Source of the DNA: an uncultured Lachnospiraceae bacterium
Lineage (GTDB): Bacteria > Bacillota_A > Clostridia > Lachnospirales > Lachnospiraceae
DNA length: 9,174 nt
Assembly (NCBI GenBank): GCA_900556645.1
Contig: USPJ01000028.1
Span: 1 to 9,174 of the forward strand
Direction of reading: 5' to 3'
The notes under the pieces: generated by a model
Database searches by the model: none
What the model saw: the letters and a program-made list of their open reading frames with translations, nothing else
What the model was told of the DNA's origin: nothing
Shown: piece by piece, positions 6,603-9,174 of the stretch
Layout of the letters: every line of letters begins with the position of its first letter
Position numbering within the stretch: position 1 is the stretch's first letter
Program-made: the position numbers and the translations under genes

Positions 6603-8746
6603 TATTTATCAACTCTTTGATACTCTAATGGATTCACGATGAAGTCATAGGCTTCCCGATATGGAAGATCTCCCATTCTGGTAAATGTCAGTTTCTGGGT
6701 GATTCCCTGTAAAATAGACACATTGGTCTTGTTTTTATCGATACGTGAATTTTTTAATACATCAATTTGATTGATGATGTTCTGTCCGGTTTTTTCGTTT
6801 GCCCGCAACATATCCTCCTGCAAAATCCTGGTGTGTTCATTCGCCAATTCATATACATCTGCCGTGTAATTCAGATATTCCTCATTCCGGTCATTCATAT
6901 CGGTTTCCATATCTGAAATGGCATCGGATATTTTCATCAGCTGATTGGATATATCTGTGTAATCCATATAGCTGTACGGGTCGAAGGAATCCAGTCCATA
7001 CTGATATTCCCGCTGTTCTTTTGAGAACTCATTGATATTTTGGAATACATCTGCCTGTATCTCTCGATTGCGTTTTTCCACAACTTCTACCACGTTTTTC
7101 TCAAAGGTTCTTTCCAGACCATCCTTGGATACTTTATAGTAATTTTCTATTTCCTCCAAACGCGTCTGCTGTACGGTGGGATTCTCCAACACCAAACTCG
7201 GCATCTGATAAGTAATATCTGACACCTGCAAAGTAATCGATGCATTTGGTATGCTCACATCCACCGCAGGCAGTTCCAGACTGTTTCCATCCTCTTTTTT
7301 GGCATTTTCTAAGGTCAGATTTTCTCTCAGCCTTGTCATATCTGCCATCAATTCTCCCTCATAACGTTCTGTAAGGGGAACTTCCAAATCTTCCAGTTCT
7401 GCGGGCATGGTAATGGCTTCTTTTTCCTCTAAAGCTTCTATCTTTCTTAGGAGATTATTTAGCTTTAAAGGATACATCAAATTATCCTCATCGGTATCTT
7501 CCAGCTCCTGTGCCGCTTCTTTGAGTTCCTGAATTTTTTGGTTTTCTTCCTCTGCTGCCTCATTATAAGCTTCAATACTTTCTTTTTGGTAAATGTCCAA
7601 CTGCTTGTTCACAGCATTTTGAAGTTCTTCCTGATATGTGCCAAGTTCTTCTTGAATTGCCAAATTCTGAGTGCTGATGGAATTTGCATTGCTCTCATTG
7701 ATGCTCTGAAGCTGACTATTTACAGAAGTCTGCATATCGCTTAGAACACTTTGCTTTAAATCATTCTGGATGGTATTCCTCTGTTGTGCCAATTTATTTG
7801 TCTGATTATCCTTATAACTTATCACTTCTGCTGTAAGACTATCTTTTAACAAATCCCGTTTATCCGTAATCTGTGTGTTTTTTTCATCAATCACCTGATT
7901 CACTTTTGCAAGACCGGCTGTATAATTACAGTTTCCATTTGTGTCTAAAAACGGATCTGTTTTTTCAATACTTTTTTCCAATCCTGCCAGAGCTTTTTCC
8001 AGATTTTTGTTGTTTTCAACTACCTTTTGATAATCCTTTTGTCCATCGTCCAAAGCATTATTAAAATCCTTCTCCAGACTCCGCACGGATTTATCCAGAT
8101 TGCTATTCTCGGCACTTAAATCTACCGGTTTTACTACTTCGTTGTTTTCCCGCAATTCTGTAAATTCTACCGGCTCTATCAGGTTTTCCGGTTGAACACT
8201 TAAAAGTGCTTCTTTCTCTGCACTGTCGTTGCCCATGATGGTAGATGCTCCGTCCTGTACACTATGTATCTCTTTTAGGATTGCATCCACATAGATATAG
8301 GAGAGATTACTGCTGGTTGTCTTTTCAAAATCAGCAATTTCATATATCATATCTTCTCTCTCTTCTTCGTTCAGTTCCTCACTAATCTTGTATTCAAAGA
8401 CTGTTTTCTGTGGGGTCTGATTGATACTGTCCACCGATGCCGAAAAGGTGGACGGAATAATCACATAGGCTCCATACTGTCCATTTTCAAGTCCTTTTTT
8501 TGCTTCTTCCAGACTGGTGGTTTGATAGTTGCTGTTGGGATATTCAATGATTTTTCCTGCATAATAAATCTGCTCTCCGTTTTTCTCCACTCCGGCATCC
8601 AAATTTACCACCGCTATCCGTTCCAGACTCTGGCTCATTTCCATATAATTTCCAGATTCCGACCGTATAGCTTTCACTGCACCTTTCACATAACTCCCGC
8701 TAAACATTCCAACTGTCAAACACAACGTTCCTCCCAGTACTTCCAA
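6602..8746 (-). CDS. esaA: EsaA/YueB-like T7SS membrane protein lacking the C-terminal polytopic domain
   Basis: EsaA/YueB proteins (YhgE/Pip family) span membrane and cell wall in T7SSb; B. subtilis YueB is also the SPP1 phage receptor. Counting from the TTG at 8746 there are 714 residues. A hydrophobic N-terminal segment (about 3-20) is followed by the family motif IAVVNLDAG (44-52), GLENGQYGAYVIIPSTF (85-101), and a long, mostly coiled-coil ectodomain (about 210-440 and 525-690). A beta-rich insert lies at about 494-522. The protein ends MGDLPYREAYDFIVNPLEYQ plus RVDK. The FIVNP aligns with the FMSNP that precedes the multi-helix C-terminal domain of S. aureus EsaA (about 1009 residues), so that domain is absent. 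The real start is doubtful: the TTG has no nearby ribosome binding site, whereas GGGAGGAG at 8777-8784 points to a non-standard codon, AUA at 8767 or ACG at 8770. That would add KTKRVL-type residues before the membrane segment. Confidence 0.85.
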   Translation of the reverse strand: MEVLGGTLCLTVGMFSGSYVKGAVKAIRSESGNYMEMSQSLERIAVVNLDAGVEKNGEQIYYAGKIIEYPNSNYQTTSLEEAKKGLENGQYGAYVIIPSTFSASVDSINQTPQKTVFEYKISEELNEEEREDMIYEIADFEKTTSSNLSYIYVDAILKEIHSVQDGASTIMGNDSAEKEALLSVQPENLIEPVEFTELRENNEVVKPVDLSAENSNLDKSVRSLEKDFNNALDDGQKDYQKVVENNKNLEKALAGLEKSIEKTDPFLDTNGNCNYTAGLAKVNQVIDEKNTQITDKRDLLKDSLTAEVISYKDNQTNKLAQQRNTIQNDLKQSVLSDMQTSVNSQLQSINESNANSISTQNLAIQEELGTYQEELQNAVNKQLDIYQKESIEAYNEAAEEENQKIQELKEAAQELEDTDEDNLMYPLKLNNLLRKIEALEEKEAITMPAELEDLEVPLTERYEGELMADMTRLRENLTLENAKKEDGNSLELPAVDVSIPNASITLQVSDITYQMPSLVLENPTVQQTRLEEIENYYKVSKDGLERTFEKNVVEVVEKRNREIQADVFQNINEFSKEQREYQYGLDSFDPYSYMDYTDISNQLMKISDAISDMETDMNDRNEEYLNYTADVYELANEHTRILQEDMLRANEKTGQNIINQIDVLKNSRIDKNKTNVSILQGITQKLTFTRMGDLPYREAYDFIVNPLEYQRVDK

Positions 8747-8776
8747 AAGAACCCGTTTGGTCTTTATCGTTGTTAT

Positions 8777-8784
8777 CTCCTCCC
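8777..8784 (-). promoter_or_regulatory. Strong ribosome binding site upstream of the esaA-like gene with no standard start codon
   Basis: GGGAGGAG on the minus strand is followed in the correct frame by ATA ACA ACG ATA AAG ACC AAA, with no ATG, GTG or TTG until the TTG at 8746, 30 nt away. An in-frame TAA at 8795-8797 closes the frame upstream. AUA at 8767 is 9 nt from AGGAG and ACG at 8770 is 6 nt away. Either would give the N-terminus a basic KTKR before the membrane helix. Confidence 0.6.
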
Positions 8785-8791
8785 TTCTGCC

Positions 8792-8809
8792 ACATTACCA
8801 TGGTAATGT
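8792..8809. promoter_or_regulatory. 18-bp perfect palindrome, candidate operator
   Basis: ACATTACCATGGTAATGT is its own reverse complement over all 18 bases. It lies between the leader and the strong ribosome binding site of the esaA-like gene, a typical position for a dimeric repressor acting as a roadblock. Its half ATGGTAAT recurs beside the -35 box at 9015-9022. Formed in RNA it would be a short hairpin only 7 nt from the Shine-Dalgarno. No regulator gene is visible in the window. Confidence 0.45.
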
Positions 8810-8865
8810 AATAATGTAGTATCATAACTGAAATAGAAACTATAACTGTGCATATTTTATTATAA

Positions 8866-8889
8866 TTACTCATAGTGGAAAAACAGCAT
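8866..8889 (-). CDS. Candidate 7-codon leader peptide MLFFHYE
   Basis: A very short reading frame, ATG through TAA, lies in the operon leader. A perfect AGGAGG (8904-8899) precedes its ATG by 9 nt, the best ribosome binding site in the leader that is not attached to a known gene. The peptide is rich in aromatic residues (Phe-Phe-His-Tyr). The start codon is inside the 3' arm of the terminator-like hairpin, so a ribosome initiating here would melt that stem. This is an inference from layout; the frame could be a chance product of a strong Shine-Dalgarno-like sequence. Confidence 0.35.
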   Translation of the reverse strand: MLFFHYE

Positions 8890-8900
8890 CGAGCGATGCC
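8879..8900 (-). terminator. Terminator-like hairpin in the leader (possible attenuator)
   Basis: In the minus-strand transcript GCATCG-CT-CGATGC (8899-8886) is a perfect short palindrome followed by UG and a run of five U. A G-U pair extends the stem by one. The stem is short, so as a terminator it is modest. Because it lies between the promoter and the esaA-like gene, it would attenuate the operon rather than end galE. It overlaps the start codon of the small leader reading frame. Confidence 0.45.
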
Positions 8901-8909
8901 TCCTAGATT

Positions 8910-8948
8910 AATGTAAAAAAATAGCTAATGCTAATATTATTTTACATT
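8910..8948 (-). repeat. Imperfect inverted repeat in the operon leader
   Basis: Nine-base arms AATGTAAAA (8910-8918) and TTTTACATT (8940-8948) are exact reverse complements. Inside them TAGC and GCTA (8922-8925, 8930-8933) form a second short stem around TAAT. In the minus-strand transcript the 3' arm contains seven consecutive U residues, giving a weak A/U-rich terminator-like structure. It could instead be a protein-binding dyad. Confidence 0.45.
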
Positions 8949-8986
8949 CCTCATACTCCCAAATATGCCACAATGTTTCTGATGTG

Positions 8987-9015
8987 ATTATAGTTCTTTT
9001 TTCCTAAAATTGCAA
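8987..9015 (-). promoter_or_regulatory. Sigma-A promoter for the T7SS operon
   Basis: On the minus strand, TTGCAA (9015-9010) and a consensus TATAAT (8992-8987) are separated by exactly 17 nt. The stretch upstream of the -35 element is very A/T-rich and could act as an UP element. Transcription would start near 8980, giving a leader of over 200 nt before the esaA-like gene. The 8-mer ATGGTAAT (9015-9022) touches the -35 box and recurs in the palindrome at 8792-8809, so a regulator may bind here. Confidence 0.7.
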
Positions 9016-9057
9016 TGGTAATTTACATTTATTTCCATTTTTCTACATTTTTTTATT

Positions 9058-9174
9058 CTAACACTCATATCCGTTTGGATTCTTCTTCTGCCAGTTCCAT
9101 GAATCACGGCACATTTCCAGGATTCCATACTCTGCTCCCCAGTCTAATTCCCGTTTTGCTTTTGACGCATCCGA
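9058..9174 (-). CDS. galE: UDP-glucose 4-epimerase GalE, C-terminal fragment
   Basis: The last 38 residues of a protein that starts outside the window. The visible SDASKAKRELDWGAEYGILE, then MCRDSWNWQKKNPNGYEC, is the typical GalE C-terminus: A-K-x-x-L-x-W, Y-G-I-x-E-M-C, then D-x-W-x-W-Q-x-x-N-P-x-G-Y. GalE interconverts UDP-glucose and UDP-galactose using bound NAD+, in galactose use and cell-surface sugar supply. The catalytic parts are not in view. It reads in the same direction as the secretion operon, but about 290 bp and a separate promoter lie between them, so it is probably a neighbour rather than a member. I see no good terminator hairpin directly after the stop. Confidence 0.9.
   Translation of the reverse strand, partial: SDASKAKRELDWGAEYGILEMCRDSWNWQKKNPNGYEC

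Noticed and set aside
6526..6612. Upstream extension of esxA by 29 codons
   Set aside because: It would give a polar extension never seen in WXG100 proteins and includes the AGGAGG ribosome binding site of the ATG at 6525.
8702..8795. Short frame beginning MWQKGGDNND upstream of the esaA-like gene
   Set aside because: It has no Shine-Dalgarno of its own, runs out of frame through the N-terminus of the esaA-like gene, and ends within it. It is probably chance.
8859..8864. Second TATAAT on the minus strand closer to the esaA-like gene
   Set aside because: The hexamer 17 nt upstream is GCTGTT, with no usable -35 match, and the region is simply A/T-rich.
9030..9057. Possible galE terminator just after its stop codon
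   Set aside because: A-rich sequence on the transcript strand without a GC stem; no terminator hairpin is visible.
8770..9057. CRISPR array, tRNA or insertion-sequence end in the only large intergenic region
   Set aside because: The repeats are short, unevenly spaced dyads. No cloverleaf, spacer pattern, target-site duplication or transposase remnant is visible.

Overview
The window is almost entirely one minus-strand locus for a Firmicutes type VII secretion system (T7SSb, the Ess/Yuk system). The organism looks like a low-to-moderate GC Clostridia member, most likely a gut Lachnospiraceae. This rests on strong AGGAGG-type ribosome binding sites, the style of the GalE C-terminus at the right edge, and T7SSb-type rather than mycobacterial-type components. 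The family is an inference from sequence style, not a database match.

Layout in transcription order (right to left on the given strand). The last 38 codons of galE enter from the right edge (9058-9174). Next comes an AT-rich intergenic region of about 290 bp. It holds a good sigma-A promoter (TTGCAA-N17-TATAAT, 8987-9015), a leader with two inverted repeats, a possible 7-codon leader peptide, and an 18-bp perfect palindrome just before a strong Shine-Dalgarno. The secretion genes follow: an EsaA/YueB-like single-pass membrane protein with no C-terminal polytopic domain (6602-8746), a WXG100 protein EsxA (6232-6525), ubiquitin-like EsaB/YukD (5951-6166), EssA (5492-5938), EssB/YukC pseudokinase-like protein (4300-5499), and the multi-ATPase motor EssC/YukB (144-4319). 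Twelve bases after essC a further gene of unknown function starts and runs off the left edge.

The genes fit one machine. EssC is the hexameric membrane ATPase that selects and drives substrates. EssB, EssA and EsaA form the membrane channel and cell-wall-spanning parts. EsaB is a small cytosolic accessory, and EsxA is the secreted WXG100 substrate and co-factor. Gene overlaps (8 nt for essA/essB, 20 nt for essB/essC) and short gaps indicate one translationally coupled operon. A hairpin without a U-tract after esxA, and a possible internal promoter before it, may raise EsxA relative to the rest.

The most unusual points are: the EsaA that stops exactly where the family's polytopic membrane domain would begin; the lack of any ATG, GTG or TTG near its good ribosome binding site, implying an AUA or ACG start or a sequence error; the structured leader; a WXG100 protein with W-K-A in place of W-x-G and two cysteines; and an EssC with a shortened forkhead-associated region but an intact third ATPase site.
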